Shown: positions 1-6,231 of the stretch, piece by piece | Numbering within the stretch: position 1 is the stretch's first letter | Layout of the letters: every line of letters begins with the position of its first letter | The notes under the pieces: model-generated | The model's database searches: none | What the model was told of the DNA's origin: nothing | The model's input: the letters and a program-made list of their open reading frames with translations, nothing else | Program-made: the position numbers and the translations under genes | Source of the DNA: Deltaproteobacteria bacterium UBA6967 | GTDB taxonomy: Bacteria; SAR324; NAC60-12 | DNA length: 6,231 bases | NCBI GenBank assembly: GCA_002450295.1 | Contig: DJYX01000185.1 | Coordinates: 1 to 6,231, forward strand | Direction of reading: 5' to 3'

Positions 1-278
1 GGACAGATCAGAGCGTTTTTGTCTGTTGAGATTGGGCGTGCTTCCGGCTTGAGCGGTCGTGTGAAGAACTCGTTGAAAGTCTGGAAGTCTTCTAACTTCT
101 GAGGACACTCGCTGAGATCAACATTGAAGTAGCGAACGAAGGAGCGGATCAGGATTTGGTGCAGCAGGTAGGAAGGCCAGCGTTGATCAGCAATCCAGCC
201 ACAAAATCGGCTAAAGCTTTTTTTGGGAAGCAGCGCCAGGCTCAGGAAGCATAAGTGCTGCCACCAATTCGATTTCAT
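1..278 (-). CDS. psd: Phosphatidylserine decarboxylase proenzyme, N-terminal part (runs off the window)
   Basis: Psd is an inner-membrane enzyme that decarboxylates phosphatidylserine to phosphatidylethanolamine using a pyruvoyl group made by self-cleavage. I translated the minus strand from the ATG at 278-276 and obtained 92 codons, open to the window edge. Residues 67-83 (TFNEFFTRPLKPEARPI) match the conserved Psd signature seen in the E. coli enzyme as FNEFFVRPLRD.VRPI. The preceding part (LPKK at 17-20, GW at 27-28, FVRYFNVD at 47-54) also follows the E. coli N-terminus. The LGST-type self-cleavage site and most of the catalytic domain lie outside the window, so activity cannot be judged. 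The start is fixed by an in-frame TAA two codons upstream, which is the ftsH stop itself. There is no clear Shine-Dalgarno sequence, so translation probably depends on coupling to ftsH, six bases away. The family call is strong; only the N-terminus is visible. Confidence 0.9.
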   Translation of the reverse strand, partial: MKSNWWQHLCFLSLALLPKKSFSRFCGWIADQRWPSYLLHQILIRSFVRYFNVDLSECPQKLEDFQTFNEFFTRPLKPEARPISTDKNALIC

Positions 279-284
279 ATCGTT

Positions 285-2117
285 TTAGTTCAAGGAAATC
301 TCGACTTTTGGAAGTTGAGGCTTGCCTAACATCTCCATGATGCGGCTTCCCTCAATGGTTTCTTCCTCCAGAAGAGTATGGGCAATCTGATGCAATGTAT
401 CGAGGTTGTCTCTGAGTAGCTGGCAAGCTTGCTCGTAATGGGACTTCACCATGTCTCTCATTTCTGTGTCGATCTGCTCCGCTGTGTCTTCGCTGTACTC
501 CCTCTCTTTACCCAGAGCTTGGCCCATAACACTTTGCTGATCATCACTTCCCAGCACGATAGGTCCAAATTTGTTGTTCATGCCCCACCGGCAGATCATG
601 TTGCGAACAGTCTCCGTAGCTTGCTGAATATCGTTGCTGGCTCCTGTCGTCAATTGGTCAAAAATCACTTCCTCAGCTGCCCGTCCACCCATTGCGATCG
701 TGATCCGGTTGCTCAGATATTCGACGTCGTAGGAACGATTATCATTCTCTGGAAGGTAGGCTGTAACTCCCAAAGCCCGTCCACGTGGAATGATCGTCAC
801 CTTGTGGATTGGATCTGCATTAGGCAAGAGGGCAGATACTAGAGCGTGCCCTGCTTCATGATAGGCTGTGGTTTTGCGCTCATCTTCCGACATGACCATA
901 CTCTTACGCTCAGGACCCATCATTACTTTGTCTCGGGCCCATTCTAATTCAGCCAAGGTAATTTCTTTTCGGTTGGAGCGTGCAGCGAAGAGAGCGGCTT
1001 CATTAATCAGATTCCGCAGATCAGCGCCAGAAAAACCTGGTGTCCCTCGGGCAATAATGCGGAGTTCCACATCTGGCGCCATCCGGACTTTCGCTGCATG
1101 TACCCCAAGGATTGCTTCCCGACCACGAACGTCAGGTAGAGATACATAGACCTGTCGGTCGAATCTTCCTGGTCTCATTAGGGCAGGATCTAAGACATCA
1201 GGCCGATTGGTAGAGGCAATTACGATGATCCCTTCAGTCGCATCAAAGCCATCCATCTCAACGAGGAGTTGGTTCAGAGTCTGTTCTCGTTCATCATTAC
1301 CGCTTCCCATTCCAGCTCCACGACTTCGCCCGACAGCATCAATCTCGTCGATGAAGAGGATACAGGGTGCATTGCGGCGACCTTCTTCAAACAAATCACG
1401 GACTCTACTTGCCCCAACACCGACAAACATTTCTACAAAGTCTGATCCACTGATGCTGTAAAATGGCGCTCCTGCTTCACCTGCTACTGCTTTTGCTAGC
1501 AGGGTTTTACCAGTTCCTGGAGGTCCTGACATCAGTACGCCTTTGGGTATCCGTCCACCTAAGCGACGAAACTTGGCGGGATCTTTGAGGAAGTCGATGG
1601 TCTCTTTCAATTCTTCCTTTGCTTCATCAGCCCCCGCAACATCTTGAAAAGTCACTTGGTGTTGATCGGGCTCGATTCGCTGTGCTCGACTACGCCCCAG
1701 AGAGAAAAGCTTTCCAGCACCTCCTTGCATTCGGCGCATCAGGAAGATCCAGATCGCAAAGATCAGGATGAAAGGCCCCCAGTGAATGAGGACGTTGAGA
1801 TACCAAGGAGTTTCCGGCTCTGGCAGGTAATTCAGTTGAACATCTTTCTCACGCAGCAGCTCGGTCAAGCCAACATCATTGGGAGGAACAAAGGTGCGAT
1901 AGGCCATGCCATCGTTGGTGAAACCCTCCACCACAGTATCTCCAATGAATTGAGCGCTAGCGATATCACCCATATTGGCTCGAGCAATGAAATCAGAATA
2001 GATCATCTCATTCATGTTCTGCTCACGTCGTGAATCACCGCCAAAGGTGTTCACCATGAAAATCGCCAGGATCAGAATACTGAGAATGATCAGAATGTTT
2101 TCGTTCTTCCAGTTCAT
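285..2117 (-). CDS. ftsH: ATP-dependent zinc metalloprotease FtsH
   Basis: FtsH is a hexameric inner-membrane AAA+ protease that extracts and degrades misfolded membrane proteins and short-lived regulators. This copy is complete at 610 residues (E. coli: about 644). In order it has TM1 (about 7-23), a periplasmic segment (about 28-105) and TM2 (about 107-127). The AAA module has Walker A GPPGTGKT (198-205), pore motif FVGVG (231-235), Walker B ILFIDE (253-258) and the second region of homology (about 303-320) with arginine fingers R315 and R318. The M41 peptidase has zinc motif HEAGH (420-424, catalytic E421) and likely third ligand D496 in TTGASND. All key residues are intact. The ATG at 2117-2115 is preceded by an AGGTG Shine-Dalgarno sequence 8 bases upstream, and the hydrophobic TM1 directly follows this start. 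Psd begins six bases after the stop. Upstream lies a 225-base gap, so ftsH may have its own promoter. Confidence 0.98.
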   Translation of the reverse strand: MNWKNENILIILSILILAIFMVNTFGGDSRREQNMNEMIYSDFIARANMGDIASAQFIGDTVVEGFTNDGMAYRTFVPPNDVGLTELLREKDVQLNYLPEPETPWYLNVLIHWGPFILIFAIWIFLMRRMQGGAGKLFSLGRSRAQRIEPDQHQVTFQDVAGADEAKEELKETIDFLKDPAKFRRLGGRIPKGVLMSGPPGTGKTLLAKAVAGEAGAPFYSISGSDFVEMFVGVGASRVRDLFEEGRRNAPCILFIDEIDAVGRSRGAGMGSGNDEREQTLNQLLVEMDGFDATEGIIVIASTNRPDVLDPALMRPGRFDRQVYVSLPDVRGREAILGVHAAKVRMAPDVELRIIARGTPGFSGADLRNLINEAALFAARSNRKEITLAELEWARDKVMMGPERKSMVMSEDERKTTAYHEAGHALVSALLPNADPIHKVTIIPRGRALGVTAYLPENDNRSYDVEYLSNRITIAMGGRAAEEVIFDQLTTGASNDIQQATETVRNMICRWGMNNKFGPIVLGSDDQQSVMGQALGKEREYSEDTAEQIDTEMRDMVKSHYEQACQLLRDNLDTLHQIAHTLLEEETIEGSRIMEMLGKPQLPKVEISLN

Positions 2118-2125
2118 AGAGAAGG

Positions 2126-2130
2126 CACCT
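2126..2130 (-). promoter_or_regulatory. Ribosome binding site of ftsH
   Basis: On the minus strand AGGTG lies 8 bases before the ATG at 2117-2115. It is a good but not perfect match to the Shine-Dalgarno consensus and supports the chosen ftsH start. Confidence 0.6.
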
Positions 2131-2154
2131 GAATCAAGGAGTTGAAGGTATTAA

Positions 2155-2190
2155 TTTATATTATGATTTTAGGCTTAAATCGGATGGGAA
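2155..2190 (-). promoter_or_regulatory. AT-rich stretch, possible ftsH promoter
   Basis: About 40-70 bases upstream of ftsH the minus strand carries overlapping -10-like hexamers, CATAAT (2165-2160) and TATAAA (2160-2155), in an AT-rich run that stands out from the rest of the gap. I could not find a convincing -35 element at 16-18 bases spacing. I also looked for a sigma-32-type promoter, since ftsH is heat-inducible in E. coli, and saw only an isolated CCCATC (near 2184-2189) without a partner box. The position makes a promoter plausible, but the sequence support is weak. Confidence 0.25.
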
Positions 2191-2261
2191 CGCAAGGATT
2201 TCTGGGAATCTGCAACGAGTAGGGTGCCCTGTGAGGTGTTCTAGAGAACGATTGGTTGGAA

Positions 2262-2303
2262 AACTGGACCTGCCAAGGGGGAATTATGCTGATTGATCCA
2301 GTT
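2262..2303 (-). terminator. Possible stem-loop downstream of the DUF1501 gene
   Basis: In the minus-strand transcript, AACTGGATC (2303-2295) can pair with GGTCCAGTT (2270-2262), giving a 9-bp stem with one U-G wobble and a 24-base loop. Only two to three further U residues follow before CC. On the plus strand the same bases would give a C-A mismatch, so the structure favours minus-strand RNA. It starts about 40 bases past the DUF1501 stop, where a terminator would be expected. The long loop and poor U tract make it an imperfect intrinsic terminator; it could be a 3'-end stabilising or processing hairpin, or chance. Confidence 0.3.
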
Positions 2304-2342
2304 ATCGGTCACCTACATTTTGATCGTAGCAAGTGTGAGAAT

Positions 2343-3929
2343 TCAGGAGGCAAATAAGTTTAAGTATTTCGTAGAGAAATTAGTGAGATTTGGAAAAAGT
2401 GTAGTTTCTATGCTTGTTGTGGGGACTCCAAACCACTCACAGATGGTGGCGTTGAGTTGATCTTGGGAAGTAGTTGGGATGATACGACCTTTGTCGGAAT
2501 AATCATCATTCCCTCCTAGCGTAACATTCGGCACAGTTCCAAATAATTGACCGCCATTGAGATTTCCAGAATTATTGTTGCCATCTCCACCCATCACGAT
2601 GTGGTGTCCTCCCCAAGCGTGATCAGTTCCATCTCCATTGTTGCTCATGGTACGTCCAAAGTCAGACATCGTGAAAGTCGTCACATTGTTTTCCAATCCC
2701 AGTTCCTCAAGAGCTTTCTGAAATTTCCACAGTCCAAGGCTGAGCTCCCTCAAGAGCACAGGATGAACATCTGTTTGACTTCCATGAGTGTCAAATCCTC
2801 CGTGTAGGACAAAGAAAATTTGTCGTTTGAAACCGTAGTCTGTTTTCCCCAGATGAATCATTCGTGCAACGGCATCCAACTGTGGAATCAGCTTGCCAGA
2901 GAGGGAGTCTTCCAGACCAAGGAAGCTTGTGTCTGATGAGTCCGCATAGGGATAGAACAAACTCTGGTTATAGGGATCGACAGTGCTGAAGAAATTTTCA
3001 GCGCTCACACTTTGCCATTTTTGATAGAGCTCATCGATCGTTGTATGAGATTTTTGCAGAATATTCCCATAAAGCTTTTGCCAAGGATTGTCGGTTCGAT
3101 AAGTAGCAAAGTTTTTCTCATTCGTTGAGCCGGCAAGAGCCTGAAACAGCGCTTTACGGTGAAGATTGCTGTTCAAGCTGTCATTCTGCATTTCGCTGAA
3201 GCGGGTGGGCTGCCCTGGGTTGAGAACCAAGGGTGATGTGGTCTCACCAATCAACATTCGGTCATTGCCGAAGTAAGAGATGTTCAACCCGACTGGACTG
3301 TTGATGCCCTGCCATTGATCAGCAATTCTGCCAGCCCAACCAGTATCATCCAAGCTATTAGCTTTCCCTGTTTGAAGAATTCTCTGTTGGTGGTTGTGTG
3401 AGAAGAGAAACAACGGAAGATTCTGCTGCGCCTGCGAAGTGGTGAAGCCACTGATGTCGGCTTTGCTAACGGGTTTTACCAAGGGACCTATGTTTGCGAC
3501 AACCGAGGCCTTGTTGTTAGCAATCAATCTAGCCAATTCAGGCATCACCGGGTTGACCCCGAGATCGAGTCCTTTTGGCCGGTAAATCCCATCCTGACGA
3601 TAAGCACTGTCGTTACTGTCAGTTGCATAGGGATTTGTTAGAGTACTGGTCAAATCAGGAATTGGGATGGTTTTCGTGTTATCCACAGCCAGGTTCCCCC
3701 GAATCGACCGGTAATCTCCGAATGATGTGTTGTCTGCAGGAATCAGCATGTTGAAACTGTCATTTCCTCCGTACAAGAACACACAAACCATTGCCTTGTA
3801 GTCTGTAAAACTCGGAGTCGATGCCATTACCTTAGGAGCCATTGACCAACCGAATGGACTAGCACAGGCCAACCCACCCAGCCCAAGTGTTGCTTTGAGA
3901 AGTTGTCTTCTGCGGATTGTTCTTGTCAT
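2343..3929 (-). CDS. DUF1501 family Tat-exported protein
   Basis: This is a complete 528-residue member of the DUF1501 family (Pfam PF07394), which has no established biochemical role and is related by fold to the alkaline phosphatase/sulfatase superfamily. The N-terminus has a twin-arginine signal: R7-R8-Q-L-L-K12, then a hydrophobic segment (about 13-30) and a possible VMA/S cleavage site after residue 36. Family motifs in order are FLYGGNDSFN (51-60), SHNHQQRILQTG (177-188), GWAGR (197-201), HGGFDTHGSQ (376-385), SDFGRT (422-427), GTDHAWGGHHIVMGG (434-448) and GRIIPTTS..Q (481-491). The start is unambiguous: an in-frame TAG immediately precedes the ATG, and AGGAG lies 6 bases upstream, overlapping the TGA of the DUF1800 gene. 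The 10-base gap indicates an operon with that gene. Tat export suggests folding, perhaps with a metal, before export. Family assignment is firm; function is unknown. Confidence 0.95.
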   Translation of the reverse strand: MTRTIRRRQLLKATLGLGGLACASPFGWSMAPKVMASTPSFTDYKAMVCVFLYGGNDSFNMLIPADNTSFGDYRSIRGNLAVDNTKTIPIPDLTSTLTNPYATDSNDSAYRQDGIYRPKGLDLGVNPVMPELARLIANNKASVVANIGPLVKPVSKADISGFTTSQAQQNLPLFLFSHNHQQRILQTGKANSLDDTGWAGRIADQWQGINSPVGLNISYFGNDRMLIGETTSPLVLNPGQPTRFSEMQNDSLNSNLHRKALFQALAGSTNEKNFATYRTDNPWQKLYGNILQKSHTTIDELYQKWQSVSAENFFSTVDPYNQSLFYPYADSSDTSFLGLEDSLSGKLIPQLDAVARMIHLGKTDYGFKRQIFFVLHGGFDTHGSQTDVHPVLLRELSLGLWKFQKALEELGLENNVTTFTMSDFGRTMSNNGDGTDHAWGGHHIVMGGDGNNNSGNLNGGQLFGTVPNVTLGGNDDYSDKGRIIPTTSQDQLNATICEWFGVPTTSIETTLFPNLTNFSTKYLNLFAS

Positions 3930-3935
3930 CTAGCT

Positions 3936-3940
3936 CTCCT
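3936..3940 (-). promoter_or_regulatory. Ribosome binding site of the DUF1501 gene, overlapping the upstream stop codon
   Basis: The minus strand reads TGAGGAGAGCTAGATG: the TGA is the DUF1800 stop, AGGAG is the Shine-Dalgarno sequence using the last base of that stop, and the ATG follows 6 bases later, directly after an in-frame TAG. Ribosomes finishing the first gene would cover this site, so the two genes are probably translationally coupled. Confidence 0.7.
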
Positions 3941-5973
3941 CAGTTTTGGACCATGAAATGGGCAGAAGTCACTAGGAAGCGATAGGAGTCCTTGATCATG
4001 TTCAGTACGATTTCTTTTTCACTACCACCAAAGGTATAGTCCCCTAGGAAAGCTTCGAAGGCCTCTCGCATTTCATTGGTCATTGATTCTCCAAGTAACA
4101 CCCCCTCCAAGTGATCCAGCAGAGCTTTGATGGCCGTTTGTTTCTTGTCGTCACTCCAGTTTGCTAATTTTTCTTTGAGATTCAGCCCTGTCTGTTCAGA
4201 AAAATTACCGCTACTTCCATAGATGGCCTTTCGCATCAATTCCAATTCCTTATCGAAATTCAATAGAAGTAAGGGATAATTGGTGCGAGTCTTACTGTTT
4301 CCAAAGGCAGTAAGCGTCGAAGACATCTCAATTCGGTTTTGCTCGTAGGAGTGCAGTACATTTTTGGTAAAATTGTTCATGTTGGCAAGTGTTTGATCAG
4401 TCTGTACCTGTAGTTCGGGAGCAACCCAGTTGCTAGTGGAAAAGGTGTTGTCACTGGGAACAAAGTCAGGACTGAAAAAATTGAAAACGGATGGAGAACG
4501 CATTGGTCCATACCCGAAAAATTTTTCTGGTTTCGGTAGCCAGTACACATCGTTCATGGATACACCTCCGTGACTGGTCCATCCGTCCAGAGGTTCGGTG
4601 TCAGTAGCTCTGAGAAGGTGTGTTGCCATCAGCAGGGGTTCTTTGATTTTGCCAAAAGCTGGATCGTTCTTGGCGTCAGTATCTCTGGCTTGCTGGTGAG
4701 TAAGTATCGCTCGGACAACGGCTTTCAAATTCCCCTTTGTCCCGTTCCCATCATCGTTAAAGACAGTGGCGACGTCAGCGATGTATTCAGAGGAAGGATT
4801 TGAAGTAACGAAGCTCTTGATCAGATGCTTGCTCACATAGGGAGCGATGTTGTCGTGAGCAAATAACACATCGAGAGCTGCATCGAGGCCACTTGCGTTG
4901 CCAAGTCGGTCCGTTGCGTTGAGCGCAATGGTCTTTCCAAAAATTGTGACCTTCCCATCTTTATTTGTGTAGTAGTCGTCTGCTTCGTCTTCGTGAAATT
5001 CTGGGGAGAACTCCATCGCCTGTGTGAAGTCCCCGTCTGTGTTGACCAAACGCCCATATTCTTTGTTTCCAACAAGATCCCAGCCTGTAAAGACCTTAGC
5101 CAGTTCCTCGATATCTTGTTGAGTGTAGGTGGGTAAGAGATTACTGCCACTATCCGGATAGGTGTTGGGATTCCCATCGCGATTGGGAGAACCATCAAGA
5201 TTCAATTCATACAGTCCGATGGTGAAGAGTTGCATTACCTCACGAGCAAAGTTTTCATCTGGACGGATCCCTTCGGATTGGCTCGCTTTGCGATTCCCCT
5301 GGTGAGAAAGGTAAGCCCCCATTGTGGGACTTCGGGCCACATCGCTGAGCAGGTCTCGATAGTTTCCGAAAGCATGCTTGGCGAGCAGGTCGTAGTAGTA
5401 TGCCAATCCTTCACCACGCCGATTTAAAGGGAAAGCACTGTTGGAAGTCACAAGCAACTGACTTAGCGCATACGCCACTCGCTGACGGAGTTGATCCTGT
5501 CCCAAGGCTGGATATTTTGGGTTCCCAAGTACATTGTCCCACCAAGCAGCCATCTGGTAGAGCGTGACTTGGATATCTCCGTTGGCCTCGTTGAAGTATG
5601 CTGTACCATCGTCATCTGCATCATACCAACCCACACTTGGTTCAGCTTGCTGAGCAATTTCGATGGTCCGCTCCAGATGAGTTGGCCAATTGTCTGAAGT
5701 ACTATCGTACGCCGAGCCCATGTTAAGTTGATATTCAATCCAGCTTAAAATTTCTCTTCTTGTAATGATCTCTATTTGTTCTTTATCTGGTCCAAACGTG
5801 GCTTGTAGAAGTAAAGTATGATCATTTTTTGAATACTCGTTTGTTTCATAATTCGGTCTATTTCTAGGTGTGTCCGCTGTGTCCGCGGTTGTAGTATCTT
5901 CTTCAAATAAAGTGCAATTTACCAAAGTAGCTAATGCGACAAAACTGGATAGAAAATAAATTTTAATCTTCAT
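3940..5973 (-). CDS. DUF1800 family protein, probable lipoprotein
   Basis: This is a complete 677-residue DUF1800 family protein (Pfam PF08811), an uncharacterised family commonly encoded next to DUF1501 proteins. The N-terminus (K2, K4, hydrophobic 5-18, LVNC at 17-20) looks like a lipoprotein signal with C20 as lipidated residue, although N at -1 is atypical. An acidic, Thr/Asp-rich linker (about 23-50) follows. Family motifs in order are LLLQATFGPDKEQIE (54-68), RQRVAYALSQLLVTS (163-177), LLSDVARSPTMGAYLS (208-223), PDENFAREVMQLFTIGLYEL (238-257), YTQQDIEELAKVFTGWDL (283-300), HLIKSFV (383-389), KIKEPLLMATHLLRA (442-456) and GYGPMRSPSVFNFFSPDFVP (487-506). An EF-hand-like loop sits at 118-129. 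The start is set by an in-frame TAA three codons upstream; Shine-Dalgarno support is weak (AAAAG). The DUF1501 gene follows after 10 bases. Family assignment is firm; role and lipidation are inferred. Confidence 0.94.
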   Translation of the reverse strand: MKIKIYFLSSFVALATLVNCTLFEEDTTTADTADTPRNRPNYETNEYSKNDHTLLLQATFGPDKEQIEIITRREILSWIEYQLNMGSAYDSTSDNWPTHLERTIEIAQQAEPSVGWYDADDDGTAYFNEANGDIQVTLYQMAAWWDNVLGNPKYPALGQDQLRQRVAYALSQLLVTSNSAFPLNRRGEGLAYYYDLLAKHAFGNYRDLLSDVARSPTMGAYLSHQGNRKASQSEGIRPDENFAREVMQLFTIGLYELNLDGSPNRDGNPNTYPDSGSNLLPTYTQQDIEELAKVFTGWDLVGNKEYGRLVNTDGDFTQAMEFSPEFHEDEADDYYTNKDGKVTIFGKTIALNATDRLGNASGLDAALDVLFAHDNIAPYVSKHLIKSFVTSNPSSEYIADVATVFNDDGNGTKGNLKAVVRAILTHQQARDTDAKNDPAFGKIKEPLLMATHLLRATDTEPLDGWTSHGGVSMNDVYWLPKPEKFFGYGPMRSPSVFNFFSPDFVPSDNTFSTSNWVAPELQVQTDQTLANMNNFTKNVLHSYEQNRIEMSSTLTAFGNSKTRTNYPLLLLNFDKELELMRKAIYGSSGNFSEQTGLNLKEKLANWSDDKKQTAIKALLDHLEGVLLGESMTNEMREAFEAFLGDYTFGGSEKEIVLNMIKDSYRFLVTSAHFMVQN

Positions 5974-6011
5974 TGACTTTTAGTTAAAAGTGGTATTCAG
6001 GCACCCTGATT

Positions 6012-6025
6012 TTCTAAGATTAGAA
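6012..6025. promoter_or_regulatory. Short perfect inverted repeat, possible operator
   Basis: TTCTAA-GA-TTAGAA is a perfect 6-base inverted repeat with a 2-base centre, lying 39-52 bases upstream of the DUF1800 start. Its size and symmetry fit a binding site for a dimeric regulator, and its position fits the promoter region. In AT-rich DNA such a palindrome can arise by chance, and no regulator gene is visible. Confidence 0.25.
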
Positions 6026-6055
6026 TCTACGGTATTTGCCTTAGTGCTGTGTCAG

Positions 6056-6088
6056 AATCAAAAAGCTGAAAATAATGTTTTTTTGATT
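6056..6088. repeat. AT-rich inverted repeat with 9-base arms
   Basis: AATCAAAAA (6056-6064) and TTTTTGATT (6080-6088) are exact reverse complements separated by 15 bases. The stem is nearly all A-T, so it would be a weak hairpin, and its A and T runs may instead bend the DNA. It lies 83-115 bases upstream of the DUF1800 start. It does not resemble an intrinsic terminator because the stem has only one G-C pair. Confidence 0.3.
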
Positions 6089-6153
6089 TATTCTTGTAAC
6101 CTAAAAAGTGCGATAGGCTTCTCAGAAGTTTAAAGAATAGTAATCTAGAGCAG

Positions 6154-6231
6154 CTAGCCAATTCGGGCAGCTGCAACAGAATAATTGCCGTCAACCGTGT
6201 GGGCAGACCAAGTCACAGAATGTGAAGACGT
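6154..6231 (-). CDS. Possible C-terminal end of an upstream gene (hypothetical)
   Basis: From the right edge the minus strand stays open for 25 codons to a TAG at 6156-6154, reading TSSHSVTWSAHTVDG followed by NYSVAAARIG. I do not recognise a family. In favour: the other two minus-strand frames stop sooner (at codon 6 and codon 13), GC rises to about 49% over the last 50 bases versus about 23-43% in the gap, and the residue mix is protein-like. Against: 25 codons is too short to exclude chance. If real, it is on the same strand and about 180 bases upstream of the DUF1800 gene, so could be co-transcribed with it. Confidence 0.3.
   Translation of the reverse strand, partial: TSSHSVTWSAHTVDGNYSVAAARIG

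Larger units (their letters stand above)
5974..6153. other. AT-rich intergenic region upstream of the DUF1800 gene
   Basis: I see no coding sequence here on either strand. By my count GC is about 23-40% in 60-base blocks, below that of the genes. The stretch must carry the 5' leader and probably the promoter of the DUF1800-DUF1501 unit. No good -35/-10 pair was found: CTGACA (minus strand, 6055-6050) resembles a -35, but no convincing -10 lies at proper spacing. Two inverted repeats are listed separately. Confidence 0.5.

Noticed and set aside
429..842. Plus-strand open frame of 137 codons antisense to ftsH
   Set aside because: It lies wholly within the strongly conserved FtsH protease region, has no recognisable motif, and is explained as a by-product of the codon pattern on the other strand.
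1644..2033. Plus-strand open frame of 129 codons antisense to the ftsH N-terminal part
   Set aside because: It has no recognisable domain, and the opposite strand encodes clear FtsH membrane and AAA sequence.
2184..2197. CCTTGCG and CCCATC as a sigma-32 heat-shock promoter for ftsH
   Set aside because: The two boxes are nearly adjacent instead of 13-14 bases apart, so they cannot form a sigma-32 promoter.
2238..2249. GTTCTAGAGAAC imperfect palindrome in the DUF1501-ftsH gap
   Set aside because: It has five-base arms with a two-base centre, lies over 100 bases from the ftsH start and has no link to a promoter; I consider it chance.
3862..3867. Cys22 of the DUF1501 protein as a Tat-lipoprotein site (GLAC)
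   Set aside because: Gly at -3 does not fit a lipobox and a VMA/S signal peptidase I site lies further on; kept as a normal Tat signal.
4833..5198. Minus-strand open frame of 121 codons in another frame inside the DUF1800 gene
   Set aside because: The DUF1800 frame carries conserved family motifs throughout this interval; the alternative frame gives a low-complexity, motif-free product.
5463..5738. Minus-strand open frame of 91 codons inside the DUF1800 gene
   Set aside because: It overlaps the conserved DUF1800 frame completely and shows no motif or start signal of its own.
6118..6128. CTTCTCAGAAG palindrome as a terminator for the possible upstream gene
   Set aside because: The hairpin has only 4 bp, and the run of five U residues comes about 10 bases after it, too far for an intrinsic terminator.

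Overview
All recognisable genes lie on the minus strand, so the window reads right to left. It suggests a Gram-negative bacterium with a classical inner membrane / cell envelope organisation: a zinc-dependent membrane AAA+ protease (FtsH), a phosphatidylserine decarboxylase resembling the proteobacterial enzyme, a Tat-exported protein and a probable lipoprotein. Base composition is moderate, roughly in the mid-40s percent GC by eye. The FtsH sequence is very close to the proteobacterial pattern, and a proteobacterial or related (perhaps marine, uncultured) lineage is my best guess; the window alone cannot fix the taxon.

Layout from the upstream (right) end: 6154-6231 may hold the last 25 codons of an upstream gene (weak call). 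5974-6153 is AT-rich and carries two inverted repeats, and probably the promoter region of the next gene. 3940-5973 encodes a 677-residue DUF1800 protein with a probable lipoprotein signal. Ten bases later, 2343-3929 encodes a 528-residue DUF1501 protein with a twin-arginine signal. The two form a compact, probably translationally coupled pair. A 225-base gap (2118-2342) contains a possible stem-loop and an AT-rich stretch that may carry the ftsH promoter. 285-2117 encodes complete FtsH (610 residues). Six bases after it, at 278, a phosphatidylserine decarboxylase gene starts and runs off the left edge (92 codons present).

The genes fall into two units. The DUF1800-DUF1501 pair is a recurrent but functionally uncharacterised bacterial gene pair whose products are both exported, here apparently by different routes. 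The ftsH-psd unit joins inner-membrane protein quality control with phosphatidylethanolamine synthesis. No RNA genes, CRISPR arrays, insertion sequences or phage genes were found. I see no convincing wholly new system; the least understood part is the DUF1800-DUF1501 pair.
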